From positions 1 to 53,725 of the forward strand of contig SFDQ01000012.1 of the NCBI GenBank assembly GCA_004558145.1: a stretch of DNA of 53,725 bases. Reading direction: 5' to 3'. Under the pieces are notes generated by a model. The model was not told the DNA's origin. It ran no database searches and was given only the letters and a program-made list of their open reading frames with translations. Shown one piece after another: positions 16,027-23,805 of this stretch. Each line of letters opens with the position of its first letter. Position 1 is the stretch's first letter. The translations under genes were made by a program, and so were the position numbers. The DNA comes from Oscillospiraceae bacterium. Lineage in GTDB: Bacteria > Bacillota_A > Clostridia > Oscillospirales > Ruminococcaceae.

Positions 16027-16961
16027 GCGAAGTGAAGACCATCGCCACCCGCGACAGCTACGGCGCCGCGCTGGTGGAACTGGGCAAGGAGCATGAGGAT
16101 CTGGTGGTGCTGGACGCGGACCTGGCGGCCGCCACCAAGACCGGCGTTTTCAAGAAGGCATTCCCGGAGCGCCATTTCGACTGCGGCATCGCGGAGTGCA
16201 ACATGATGGGCGTGGCCGCGGGCATGGCGGCGGCGGGCCTTGTGCCCTTCGCCTCCAGCTTTGCCATGTTCGCCGCGGGGCGCGCCTTTGAGCAGGTGCG
16301 CAACTCGGTGGGCTACCCCCATCTGAACGTGAAGATCGGCGCCACCCACGGCGGCATCTCCGTGGGCGAGGACGGCGCGAGCCACCAGTGCTGCGAGGAT
16401 TTTGCGCTGATGCGCTCCATCCCCGGCATGGTGGTGCTCTGCCCCGCCGACGACGTGGAGGCCAAGGCCGCGGTGAAGGCCGCCTATGAGCACGAAGGCC
16501 CCGTCTACCTGCGCTTCGGCCGTCTGGCGGTGCCGGTGTTCCACGACGAGGCCACCTACAAGTTCGAGATCGGCAAGGGCGAGGTGCTGCGCGAGGGCAG
16601 CGATCTGGCCATCATCGCCACCGGCCTGGAGACCGCCGAGGCGCTGAAAGCCGCCGAGACCCTGGCCGCCGAGGGCGTGAACGCCCGGGTCATCAACCTG
16701 TGCAGCATCAAGCCTCTGGACACCGAGCTGGTGCTGAAGGCCGCCAAGGAGTGCGGCAAGGTGGTCACCTGCGAGGAGCACAGTGTCATCGGCGGCCTGG
16801 GCGAAGCGGTGTGCGCCGCCATCGCCGAGGCGGGCGTGGCCTGCAAGGTCAAGCGCGTGGGCGTGATGGACGAGTTCGGCCACTCCGGCCCCGCCAAGGA
16901 GCTGCTGGCCCAGTTCGGGCTGGACGCCGCGGGCATCGCCAAGGCCTGCCGCGAAGTGTGA
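16023..16961 (+). CDS. Transketolase, C-terminal subunit
   Basis: A 312-residue partner of the preceding subunit. It carries the pyrimidine-binding domain (DCGIAECNMMGVAAGMAAAG with the catalytic Glu, then FAMFAAGRAFEQVRN) and the C-terminal transketolase domain with VTCEEHSVIGGLG. It begins in an ATGA overlap with the N-terminal subunit gene. Together they move two-carbon units between sugar phosphates. Confidence 0.95.
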   Translation: MSEVKTIATRDSYGAALVELGKEHEDLVVLDADLAAATKTGVFKKAFPERHFDCGIAECNMMGVAAGMAAAGLVPFASSFAMFAAGRAFEQVRNSVGYPHLNVKIGATHGGISVGEDGASHQCCEDFALMRSIPGMVVLCPADDVEAKAAVKAAYEHEGPVYLRFGRLAVPVFHDEATYKFEIGKGEVLREGSDLAIIATGLETAEALKAAETLAAEGVNARVINLCSIKPLDTELVLKAAKECGKVVTCEEHSVIGGLGEAVCAAIAEAGVACKVKRVGVMDEFGHSGPAKELLAQFGLDAAGIAKACREV

Positions 16962-16979
16962 AAAAAGGGGAGAGCGGCA

Positions 16980-17459
16980 ATGTCCATTGAACGGGTGAAA
17001 GCCTATTTCGCGTCGGTGGGGCTTGCGGACCGGGTGCGGGAGTTCGACGTCTCCAGCGCCACGGTGGAGCTGGCCGCGCTGGCGCTGGGCTGCGAGGGCA
17101 AGCGCATCGCCAAGACCCTCTCCTTCATGGGCCCGGCGGGCCCCCTGCTGGTGGTGGCCGCCGGCGACGCCCGCATCGATAACGCCAAATTCAAGGCGCA
17201 GTTCGGCCTCAAGGCCAAGATGCTCACCCCCGAACAGGCGGTGGAGCTGGTGGGCCACGCGGTGGGCGGCGTTTGCCCCTTTGCCGTGAACGAGGGCGTG
17301 GAAGTGTGGCTGGATGAATCCCTCAAGCGGTTCGAGACGGTATTCCCCGCCTGCGGCAGTTCCAACAGCGCCATCGAGCTGACCATCCCCGAGCTGGAAA
17401 AGTACGCCGCCCCCAAGGGTTGGGTGGACGTGTGCAAGGGATGGAACGACCCGGCCTGA
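16980..17459 (+). CDS. YbaK/EbsC-type aminoacyl-tRNA deacylase
   Basis: This 159-residue YbaK-domain protein should hydrolyse wrongly charged tRNA in trans. Visible features are EGKRIAKTLSFMG (the conserved Lys), VVAAGDARIDN, the GHAVGGVCPFAV loop, and FPACGSSNSAIELT near the C-terminus, as in the EbsC/YbaK group. Length is normal. GGGGAG precedes the ATG, 18 bases after transketolase, so it is probably in the same transcript, with no evident metabolic link. Confidence 0.9.
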   Translation: MSIERVKAYFASVGLADRVREFDVSSATVELAALALGCEGKRIAKTLSFMGPAGPLLVVAAGDARIDNAKFKAQFGLKAKMLTPEQAVELVGHAVGGVCPFAVNEGVEVWLDESLKRFETVFPACGSSNSAIELTIPELEKYAAPKGWVDVCKGWNDPA

Positions 17460-17478
17460 CGCCGGAAAACAAAACAGA

Positions 17479-17517
17479 AAAAAGCCGCCCCCGTGCGCTG
17501 CACGGGGGCGGCTTTTT
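17479..17517. terminator. Bidirectional terminator between the YbaK-type and galM genes
   Basis: AAAAGCCGCCCCCGTGC pairs with GCACGGGGGCGGCTTTT around a four-base loop, with A and T tracts on either side. Confidence 0.9.
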
Positions 17518-17524
17518 GCGTCGG

Positions 17525-18553
17525 TTACAGGCTGAAATGCCAGCGGATGGCGTCGCGGCGCACTTCGCCGGGGCGCAGGATGACGTCCTGGGCGAAGGCA
17601 GGCTGGTTCACCGCGTTGGGGAAGGTCTGGGGCTCCAGGCAGAAGCCGCTGCGCTTTTCGTGGCCCTGCATGAAGTTGCCGGAGTAGAACTGCACGCCGG
17701 GCAGGGTGGTCTCCACCGTCATGGTGATACCGGTGGCGGGGCTCGTCACCCGGGCCAGCGGGCGCAGGCCGTCGGGACCGGACACAGAGTCCAGCGCGAA
17801 GTTGTGGTCGTAGCCGCCGGCGATGGCAAGCTGGGGACAGTCCTGCCCGATGCGCTCGCCGATGGCGTGGGGTGCGGTGAAGTCGAAGGGGGTGCCCTCC
17901 ACCGCCGCCAGCTCGCCGGTAGGGATGAGGGTCTCGTCCACCGGGGTGTAGCGGCTGGCAAAGAGGCGGAGCTGATGGCCCATCACGGCCTCGGGGCCCG
18001 CGTCCTTGCCCGCCAGGTCCCAGTAGGCATGGCAGGTGAAGGCGGCGGGGGTGGCCTTGTCCGCCTCGGCCTCCCACTCCAGGGCAAAGCCGTCTCCCAG
18101 CAGCTTCCAGCGCACGGTCAGCTCCAGCTTGCCGGGATAGCCCTGGTCGCCGTCGGGGCTGGTGAGGGCCAGCTCCAGCAGGTCGTCCTCCGCCCGCACA
18201 AGGCGGAACACCCGCTTGTTGAAGCCGTCCACGCCGCCGTGCAGGTGGTTCTTGCCGTTGTTGCAGGCCAGCTGGTAGTCCTTGCCGTCCAGGGTGAAAT
18301 GCCCCTTGGCGATGCGGTTGGCCACGCGGCCCACAAAAGCGCCCAGATAGTCCGGGCAGTCAAGGTAGGCGGCGGGGTCGGCGTAGTTCACCAGCACCTC
18401 CACCGGCTTGCCCTCCGGGCCGGGCACCGCCACCCGCTGCAGGGTGGAGCCCCGGTCCAGCACCGAGAGGGAGACGCCGCCCTTTTCCAGCGTGTAGCGG
18501 TGGACGGGGGTGCCGTCCGGCAGGGTGAGAAACAGTTCTTTCGTCACAGACAT
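17525..18553 (-). CDS. galM: Aldose 1-epimerase
   Basis: This 342-residue mutarotase interconverts alpha and beta galactose (or glucose), supplying the alpha form used by galactokinase. The beta-sandwich motifs NRIAKGHFTLDGKDYQL, NNGKNHLHGG (with the catalytic His), TCHAYWDLAG (second His), GGYDHNFALD and the late catalytic Glu region LEPQTFPNAVNQPAF are all present. Start at 18553 behind AGGGAGGG. It is the second gene of the galK-galM operon, 21 bases after galK. Confidence 0.95.
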   Translation of the reverse strand: MSVTKELFLTLPDGTPVHRYTLEKGGVSLSVLDRGSTLQRVAVPGPEGKPVEVLVNYADPAAYLDCPDYLGAFVGRVANRIAKGHFTLDGKDYQLACNNGKNHLHGGVDGFNKRVFRLVRAEDDLLELALTSPDGDQGYPGKLELTVRWKLLGDGFALEWEAEADKATPAAFTCHAYWDLAGKDAGPEAVMGHQLRLFASRYTPVDETLIPTGELAAVEGTPFDFTAPHAIGERIGQDCPQLAIAGGYDHNFALDSVSGPDGLRPLARVTSPATGITMTVETTLPGVQFYSGNFMQGHEKRSGFCLEPQTFPNAVNQPAFAQDVILRPGEVRRDAIRWHFSL

Positions 18554-18574
18554 AGGTCCAGCCCTCCCTTTTGT

Positions 18575-19876
18575 TCAGTCGTTTTCGGTCAGGTGAAGGC
18601 CGCCCACCGGGCGGATGGAGACCACATGGCACATCCCCTCGCCCAGCAGAGCCTCCATGCCGGCCTTGAAGTCAGGCACGAAGTCCAGCGGCACATAGGC
18701 CTGGATGGTGCCGGCGAAGCCGCCGCCGTGCACCCGGTAAGCGCCCCGCCCGGCCAGCAGGGTGCCCGCCAGCGCCAGGGCCAGCGCCACCGGCTGCTCA
18801 TCGACGGGCTTGGAACGGCAGAACACGTTCTGCAGGTAATCAAAGCTGGACTCGCCGCTCTCGCGCACCAGCCGCAGATAGCGGTCGAACTCGCCCGCGG
18901 CCAGCGCCTGGGCCTGCAGGGCGGCCCGCTCGTCGTCGGCGTAGAAGTGGAAGGCGCGCAGCAGCGCCCGGTCGCCCAGCTCCTTGCGCAGGGAGGGAAG
19001 AGTCTTGTAGAAGGCCTCCTTGGGCACGTCCCGCAGAACCTGGCCGCCCAGCGCGGCGGCCACCGCCTTCATTTCGGCGGGGATGGCGGCGTACTCGCCG
19101 GTGAGGTCGGCGTGGTCGGCGCCGGTGTCCACGATGCACAGGGCATAGCCCTGGCCCGCCAGGTCCAGCGAAAGGGGCTGCACCACCGGCGCGGCGGGGT
19201 CGGCAAAGTCCATGGCCACCACGCCACCCACGGAACTGGCCATCTGGTCCAAAAGGCCTGAGGGCTTGCCGAAGAAGACGTTCTCGGCGTACTGGCCGAT
19301 CTGGGCGATGGTGACGGGAGTCTCGGCGCCGCCGGCGAACAGGTGGTTCGCGATGTTGCCGATGAGCACCTCAAAAGCGGCGGAGCTGGAAAGGCCGCTG
19401 CCCTTGAGCACCGCGGAGGTGGTGTAGGCGTCGAAGCCCTGCACCGGCCAGCCCTTTGCGGCAAAGGCGGCGCACACGCCCCGGATGAGGGAGGCGGAGT
19501 GGTTGGTCTCTTCTTCCACGGGGGTCAGCTGGGCCAGGTCCACCACGTCCATCTTGAAGCCCTCGCTGAGCACCCGCACCGTATTGGTGCCGTTGGGCGC
19601 GGCCAGGGCGATGACGTCCAGGTCCACGCTGGCGGCCAGCACACGGCCGTGCTGGTGGTCGGTGTGGTTGCCGCCCAGCTCGGTGCGGCCCGGCGCGGAG
19701 TAGAAGGCGAACTCCCGCTCACCGTCGCCGAAGGCGGCGGTGAAGCCCTCCACCAGACGGGCATAGCGGGCGCGGCAGTCGGCGGCGGAGCGGCCCGCGC
19801 AGCCGTAGAGGCTGGCGAAGGCGGCGTCCCACCGGCCGGCGGAAAGGTCGGCTAAAAGCTGCTGTGCGTTTCTCAT
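18575..19876 (-). CDS. galK: Galactokinase
   Basis: This 433-residue GHMP kinase phosphorylates galactose at C1. The galactose-binding signature GRTELGGNHTDHQHG is near residue 64, the ATP loop LKGSGLSSSAAFEV near 153, and the C-terminal HGGGFAGTIQAY motif near 387. It is about 45 residues longer than E. coli GalK, through a longer N-terminus and insert. Start at 19876 with AAAGGGG upstream. galT and galE are not in this window. Confidence 0.95.
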   Translation of the reverse strand: MRNAQQLLADLSAGRWDAAFASLYGCAGRSAADCRARYARLVEGFTAAFGDGEREFAFYSAPGRTELGGNHTDHQHGRVLAASVDLDVIALAAPNGTNTVRVLSEGFKMDVVDLAQLTPVEEETNHSASLIRGVCAAFAAKGWPVQGFDAYTTSAVLKGSGLSSSAAFEVLIGNIANHLFAGGAETPVTIAQIGQYAENVFFGKPSGLLDQMASSVGGVVAMDFADPAAPVVQPLSLDLAGQGYALCIVDTGADHADLTGEYAAIPAEMKAVAAALGGQVLRDVPKEAFYKTLPSLRKELGDRALLRAFHFYADDERAALQAQALAAGEFDRYLRLVRESGESSFDYLQNVFCRSKPVDEQPVALALALAGTLLAGRGAYRVHGGGFAGTIQAYVPLDFVPDFKAGMEALLGEGMCHVVSIRPVGGLHLTEND

Positions 19877-19913
19877 TGCATAAGACCCCTTTCACGGGCG
19901 TTTTGTCGGCATC

Positions 19914-19919
19914 ATTATA
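19914..19919 (-). promoter_or_regulatory. -10 box of the galK-galM operon
   Basis: A perfect TATAAT on the minus strand lies 38 bases before the galK start. No good -35 is present at 16-18 bases, so an activator may be needed. It is close to the divergent promoter at 19959-19987. Confidence 0.5.
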
Positions 19920-19958
19920 CCATGAAAGAAAGGCGGCGTACAGGGGCGGCGGGGGTTC

Positions 19959-19987
19959 TTGTCAAGAAAAGAGAGGAACGGTATAAT
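19959..19987 (+). promoter_or_regulatory. Promoter of the PH-domain protein gene
   Basis: TTGTCA (19959-19964) and TATAAT (19982-19987) have a 17-base spacer, 33 bases before the ATG. Confidence 0.8.
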
Positions 19988-20019
19988 AAAGTACAGAATA
20001 GTGAAAGGGAGGAGACCCT

Positions 20020-20400
20020 ATGGACCGACCCGGCGTCGTTTGGCAGGACCGCAAGCGCATCATTTTCGGCCTGCCCTGGACCTTCACCAAATACGTTCTC
20101 ACCAAAGAAAAGCTGCTCATCCAGACCGGCATCCTGAGCACGAAGGAAGAGGAAGTGCGCCTTTACCGCATCATGGACGTGACCCTGCGCCGCTCGCTGG
20201 CTCAGCGGCTGTTCGGCCTGGGCACCATCCACTGCTGCTCGGCGGACAAATCCACCCCCGAGTTTGACATCAAGTGGATCCCCGACTCCGCCGCCGTGAA
20301 GGAGAAGCTCTCCGACCTGGTGGAGGCCGAGCGGATGGCCAAGCGGGTGAGCGGCCGTGAGTTCATGACCGACACGGACGACGGCGAGGACATGCTGTGA
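20020..20400 (+). CDS. Bacterial PH-domain (DUF304-like) protein
   Basis: A 126-residue single-domain protein. The pattern YVLTKEKLLIQTGILSTKEEEVRLYRIMDV followed by QRLFGLGTIHC is typical of the bacterial pleckstrin-homology fold found in YdbS/YdbT-type proteins (the middle part is quoted in fragments only: LTKEKLLIQTG, VRLYRIMDV). Unlike YdbT it has no membrane helices. GGGAGGAG precedes the ATG. Single-gene unit; role unknown, possibly membrane or cell-envelope stress related. Confidence 0.8.
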   Translation: MDRPGVVWQDRKRIIFGLPWTFTKYVLTKEKLLIQTGILSTKEEEVRLYRIMDVTLRRSLAQRLFGLGTIHCCSADKSTPEFDIKWIPDSAAVKEKLSDLVEAERMAKRVSGREFMTDTDDGEDML

Positions 20401-20407
20401 GCCTTGC

Positions 20408-20436
20408 TTTACACCCGGCGGCCTTTGTGCTACAAT
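20408..20436 (+). promoter_or_regulatory. Promoter of the lar operon
   Basis: TTTACA (20408-20413) and TACAAT (20431-20436) have a 17-base spacer, giving a start near 20443 and a leader of about 135 bases. Confidence 0.75.
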
Positions 20437-20442
20437 AAGACC

Positions 20443-20578
20443 CGATAAGTCCGCGCCAGGAAGGCGCGGCGGCGCATTTTAAATAACAGCGATGAGAATG
20501 CCACGAAGGCACGGCTGCCCCGCCGCAAGGCGAAGGGCGGCGCTTTCGCGGCATTTTTTGATGATTTGAGGTGTGGGG
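20443..20578 (+). promoter_or_regulatory. Structured leader of larE with terminator-like hairpin
   Basis: Hairpin A is CCGCGCC/GGCGCGG (20451-20469). Hairpin B runs from AATGCC (20497-20502) to GGCATT (20550-20555), includes an inner CGCC-GCAA-GGCG tetraloop stem (20521-20532) and ends in six T (20554-20559), like an intrinsic terminator 20 bases before the larE start. An earlier GCATT (20474-20478) could compete for AATGC. The leader matches no riboswitch I can recall. The layout suggests transcription attenuation. Confidence 0.6.
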
Positions 20579-21328
20579 ATGAAACTGGAAGAATTTCTGC
20601 GGGGCAAAGCCGCGGCGCTGGCCTTTTCCGGCGGCACCGACTCCGCCCTGCTGCTGGTGGCGGCGGTGAAGGCGGGCTGCAGGGTGCAGCCCTATTTTGT
20701 GCACAGCGCTTTTCAGCCCGGCTTTGAGCTGGAGGACGCAAAGCGCCTCTGCGCCCAGCTGGGGGTGGAGCTGCGGGTGCTGGAGGCCAGCCCCCTGGAG
20801 GACGAACAGGTGCGGGCCAACGGCCCCTTGCGCTGTTATTATTGTAAGAGGATGATCTTCTCGGCGCTGGTGAGCGCCGCGGCGGCGGACGGCTTTTCCG
20901 AAGTGTGGGACGGCACCAACGCCAGCGACGACGCGGCGGACCGGCCCGGCATGCGGGCGCTGGCGGAACTGGGGGTGGTGAGCCCCCTGCGCCTGTGCGG
21001 GCTGACCAAGGCGGACGTGCGGCGCAAAAGCCGGGAGCTGGGCCTCTTCACCGCCCAAAAGCCCGCCTACGCCTGCCTTGCCACCCGGGTGCCCACCGGC
21101 ACCCCGCTGGAGGCCGAGACCCTGCGGCGGGTGGAAGCGGCGGAAGGCGCTCTGATGGCCATGGGCTTTTCCAACTTGAGAGTGCGGGTGCTGGGGCGGC
21201 TGGGCCGCCTGCAGCTGCCCGCCGGCCAGCTGGAGGAGGCGGCGCGCCGCCACAAGGACATCACCGGGGCGCTTTCGCCCTGGTTTGACGGGGTGCTTTT
21301 GGACCTTGCGCCCCGGAAGGAGGAGTGA
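20579..21328 (+). CDS. larE: ATP-dependent sulfur transferase LarE
   Basis: This 249-residue enzyme adds sulfur to the pyridinium dicarboxylate adenylate during synthesis of the nickel-pincer nucleotide cofactor of lactate racemase. The PP-loop is SGGTDS (17-22). The sacrificial cysteine of the L. plantarum type is present as C166 in KPAYACLATRVPTG. An extra pair occurs in RCYYCK (86, 89), a spacing that could allow a cluster-bearing form. Start is ATG 20579 with GAGGTG upstream. It is the first gene of a larE-larB-larC operon. Confidence 0.93.
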   Translation: MKLEEFLRGKAAALAFSGGTDSALLLVAAVKAGCRVQPYFVHSAFQPGFELEDAKRLCAQLGVELRVLEASPLEDEQVRANGPLRCYYCKRMIFSALVSAAAADGFSEVWDGTNASDDAADRPGMRALAELGVVSPLRLCGLTKADVRRKSRELGLFTAQKPAYACLATRVPTGTPLEAETLRRVEAAEGALMAMGFSNLRVRVLGRLGRLQLPAGQLEEAARRHKDITGALSPWFDGVLLDLAPRKEE

Positions 21329-21331
21329 AGG

Positions 21332-22093
21332 ATGGAACAGCAGGAGATGCTGGAGCTGCTGGAACAGGTGCAGGCGGGCAAGACCAGCCCCAAGGAGGCC
21401 CTGCTCCAGATGAAGATGCAGCCCTTCGAGGACCTGGGCTACGCCAAGGTGGACCACCACCGGGGCCTGCGCCAGGGTGCCCAGGAGGTCATTTACGGGG
21501 CGGGCAAGACCCCGGACCAGATCGCGGGCATCCTGCGGGCCATGGCCGGGCGGGGCGCGAAGAACATCATCGTCACCCGCATGAGCGCCGAGGCCGCCGA
21601 GAAGGTGAAGGGCGAGGGCATCCCGCTGGACTATGACCCCCTCTCCCGCTTCGGCCTTGCCGACCCGGCCCCCATCGCCGATCCCAAGGGCCTCATTGCC
21701 GTGGTCAGCGGCGGCACCAGCGACATGGCCGTCTGCGAGGAGGCCGCCCGCACCGCCGAGGCCATGGGCAACCGGGTGGAGCGGGTCTACGACGTGGGGG
21801 TGGCCGGGCTGCACCGGCTGCTGGCCCGGCTGGACGTGCTGATGCAGGCCAAGGTGGTCATCGCCGTGGCGGGCATGGAAGGGGCGCTGGCCAGTGTGGT
21901 GGGCGGCCTTGTGGACTGCCCGGTGATCGCCGTGCCCACCAGCGTGGGCTACGGGGCCAACTTCGGCGGCCTTTCCGCGCTGCTCTCGATGCTCAACTCC
22001 TGCGCCAGCGGGGTGAGCGTGGTGAACATCGACAACGGTTTTGGCGCGGGGTATCTGGCCAGCATGATCAACCACATGGCGAAGGAGGACTGA
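21332..22093 (+). CDS. larB: Nickel-pincer cofactor biosynthesis protein LarB
   Basis: This 253-residue protein carboxylates and cleaves nicotinic acid adenine dinucleotide, the first step of the cofactor pathway. The C-terminal half is a PurE/AIR-carboxylase-like fold with VVSGGTSDMAVCEEA, YDVGVAGLHRLL, AGMEGALASVVGG and PTSVGYGANFGG. Three bases separate it from larE and four from larC. Confidence 0.95.
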   Translation: MEQQEMLELLEQVQAGKTSPKEALLQMKMQPFEDLGYAKVDHHRGLRQGAQEVIYGAGKTPDQIAGILRAMAGRGAKNIIVTRMSAEAAEKVKGEGIPLDYDPLSRFGLADPAPIADPKGLIAVVSGGTSDMAVCEEAARTAEAMGNRVERVYDVGVAGLHRLLARLDVLMQAKVVIAVAGMEGALASVVGGLVDCPVIAVPTSVGYGANFGGLSALLSMLNSCASGVSVVNIDNGFGAGYLASMINHMAKED

Positions 22094-22097
22094 CAGC

Positions 22098-23450
22098 ATG
22101 AAAACGCTGTATCTGGAATGCAACATGGGCGCGGCGGGGGACATGCTCACCGCCGCTTTGCTGGACCTGCTGCCCGAGGAGCGGCGGCAGGAATTCTTGA
22201 AGGTGATGAACGCCATCCCTGGCGTGCAGGTGAGCGTGGAGCCCGCCGAAAAGTGCGGCGTGCGGGGCCTGCACGTGACCGTGCTGGCTCACGGCGTGGA
22301 GGAGCACAGCCACGACGTGCCCTGCGGCGGGGCGGGCCAGACCCATGTCCATGAGCATGAACATCCTCACGACCACGAGCATGACCATGAGCATGTCCAT
22401 GAGCATGAACACGAGCATGACCACGGACACGACCATGACCATGAGCATGCGCATGAACATGCCCATGACCACGAACATGACCACCACCACGGCCACCATC
22501 ACGCCAGCCTTGCGGACGTGCGTGCCATCGTGGAGGGGCTGCCGGTGCCGGAGACGGTGAAGGCGAAGACCATGGAGGTCTATGGCCTCATCGCCCAGGC
22601 CGAGGCCCACGCCCACGGCCAGCCGGTGGAACTGGTGCACTTCCATGAGGTGGGCGCGCTGGACGCGGTGGCCGACGTGACGGCGGTGTGCCTGCTGATG
22701 GAGTGGCTCGGCGCGGACCGGGTGGCGGCCAGCCCGGTGAACCTGGGCGGCGGTCAGGTGAAGTGCGCCCACGGCGTGCTGCCGGTGCCCGCCCCCGCCA
22801 CCGCCTGGCTGGTGCGGGACATCCCCTGCTACGGCGGCGACGTGCAGACGGAACTGTGCACTCCCACCGGGGCGGCGCTGCTGCGCACCTTTGCTTCCTC
22901 CTTCGGGCTGATGCCCGCCATGACGGTGAAGGCCGTGGGCGTTGGCGCCGGCAACAAGGATTTCGCCGCCGCCAACGTGGTGCGGGCTTTCCTGGGCGAG
23001 ACGGGGGAGAGCGGTGCGTCCGATCAGGTGGTGGAGCTTGCCTGCAACCTGGACGACATGACCGGCGAGGCCATCGCCTACGCCGCCGGGGTGCTGCTGG
23101 CCGCCGGCGCGCTGGACGTTTACACCGAGGCCATTCAGATGAAGAAGAACCGCCCGGCGGTGAAGCTGTGCTGCCTGTGCCGGCCCGCCGACGCGGAGCG
23201 CCTTTCGCAGCTGATGCTGGCCCACACCACCAGCTGGGGGGTGCGCCGCTGCGCGATGGAGCGGGTGGTCCAGCCCCGGGAATGCCGCCGGGTGGAGACC
23301 CCTTACGGCCCGGTGGACGTGAAGTTCGCGCCCGGCGCGCAGGGCAAGGCCAAGGCGGAATTCGACCAGGCGGCGGCCGCCGCCGCGGCTGCCGGCGTGC
23401 CCCTGGAAACGGTGCTGGAGGCGGCGCGGCGCGCTTTTGAAAAACGGTGA
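22098..23450 (+). CDS. larC: Nickel insertion protein LarC (uninterrupted, very His-rich)
   Basis: This 450-residue protein inserts nickel into the pincer cofactor. The N-terminal block LECNMGAAGDML, the ELVHFHEVGALDA core, the SPVNLGGGQVKCAHG and ELCTPTGAAL motifs and the C-terminal NLDDMTGE are all present. In Lactiplantibacillus the gene is split and joined by frameshifting; here it is a single open frame. Residues 83-136 hold 29 histidines alternating with Asp/Glu, much longer than I would expect, and likely a nickel store or chaperone segment. larA is not in the window. Confidence 0.95.
   Translation: MKTLYLECNMGAAGDMLTAALLDLLPEERRQEFLKVMNAIPGVQVSVEPAEKCGVRGLHVTVLAHGVEEHSHDVPCGGAGQTHVHEHEHPHDHEHDHEHVHEHEHEHDHGHDHDHEHAHEHAHDHEHDHHHGHHHASLADVRAIVEGLPVPETVKAKTMEVYGLIAQAEAHAHGQPVELVHFHEVGALDAVADVTAVCLLMEWLGADRVAASPVNLGGGQVKCAHGVLPVPAPATAWLVRDIPCYGGDVQTELCTPTGAALLRTFASSFGLMPAMTVKAVGVGAGNKDFAAANVVRAFLGETGESGASDQVVELACNLDDMTGEAIAYAAGVLLAAGALDVYTEAIQMKKNRPAVKLCCLCRPADAERLSQLMLAHTTSWGVRRCAMERVVQPRECRRVETPYGPVDVKFAPGAQGKAKAEFDQAAAAAAAAGVPLETVLEAARRAFEKR
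22344..22505 (+). repeat. Low-complexity CAT/CAC-GA(G/C) repeat coding the LarC His tract
   Basis: Imperfect six-base units coding His-(Asp/Glu) run for about 160 bases inside larC. Such tracts can change length by slippage in steps of six without breaking the frame. Confidence 0.85.
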
Positions 23451-23498
23451 GAGACAGCGTTTTTTAAAGCATTCGCAAGATTTGTCTAAAAAAATTCG

Positions 23499-23547
23499 AA
23501 AAAATGCCGGAATATAACGCCCCATTGGGATATATTCCGGCATTTTT
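23499..23547 (+). terminator. Terminator of the lar operon
   Basis: AAAAATGCCGGAATATA pairs perfectly with TATATTCCGGCATTTTT around a 14-base loop. Confidence 0.9.
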
Positions 23548-23569
23548 CAAAAGAATTTGCACAAACCTA

Positions 23570-23597
23570 TTGACATAGGGGGGCGGCACTGTATAAT
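23570..23597 (+). promoter_or_regulatory. Promoter of the potABCD operon
   Basis: TTGACA (23570-23575) and TATAAT (23592-23597) have a 16-base spacer. Both boxes are perfect, and the leader to the potA start is about 200 bases. Within it, another TATAAT (23740-23745) has no convincing -35. Confidence 0.85.
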
Positions 23598-23724
23598 AAC
23601 AATCGTGTGTTGCATCTAAGGCGGGAAAAACACCCGTCAAACACATTGGCGTTGTATGTATCGCTGTAGCTGCCGTGGCAAGGAGGCTCTAACGTTTTGT
23701 AAGGTCCACAGGCGGTGTAACAAA

Positions 23725-23794
23725 CCTTTTGCGGGGCGATATAATTGGCGCTGACCCGCGGGCCGTCCGCCCCGGGAGAGTTCCGCAAAGGGGG
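23725..23794 (+). promoter_or_regulatory. Possible ribosome-site-sequestering fold in the potA leader
   Basis: CCTTTTGCGG (23725-23734) can pair with CCGCAAAGGGG (23783-23793), which contains the AAAGGGGG ribosome site of potA; an inner GGGGCG/CGCCCC pairing extends the stem. This would hide the site unless an upstream event opens it. Confidence 0.45.
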
Positions 23795-23805
23795 ATGCAT
23801 GTAAA

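Noticed and set aside
20443..20578. Fluoride, guanidine, cobalamin or NiCo riboswitch in the lar leader
   Set aside because: The GCGATGAG segment recalls a fluoride motif, but the paired partners and UGAU segment are missing; the other families' conserved cores are absent too. Only an attenuator-like fold is supported.
22344..22505. CRISPR-like or satellite repeat
   Set aside because: The regular repeat is the six-base His-acid coding repeat inside larC and stays in frame; there are no spacers.
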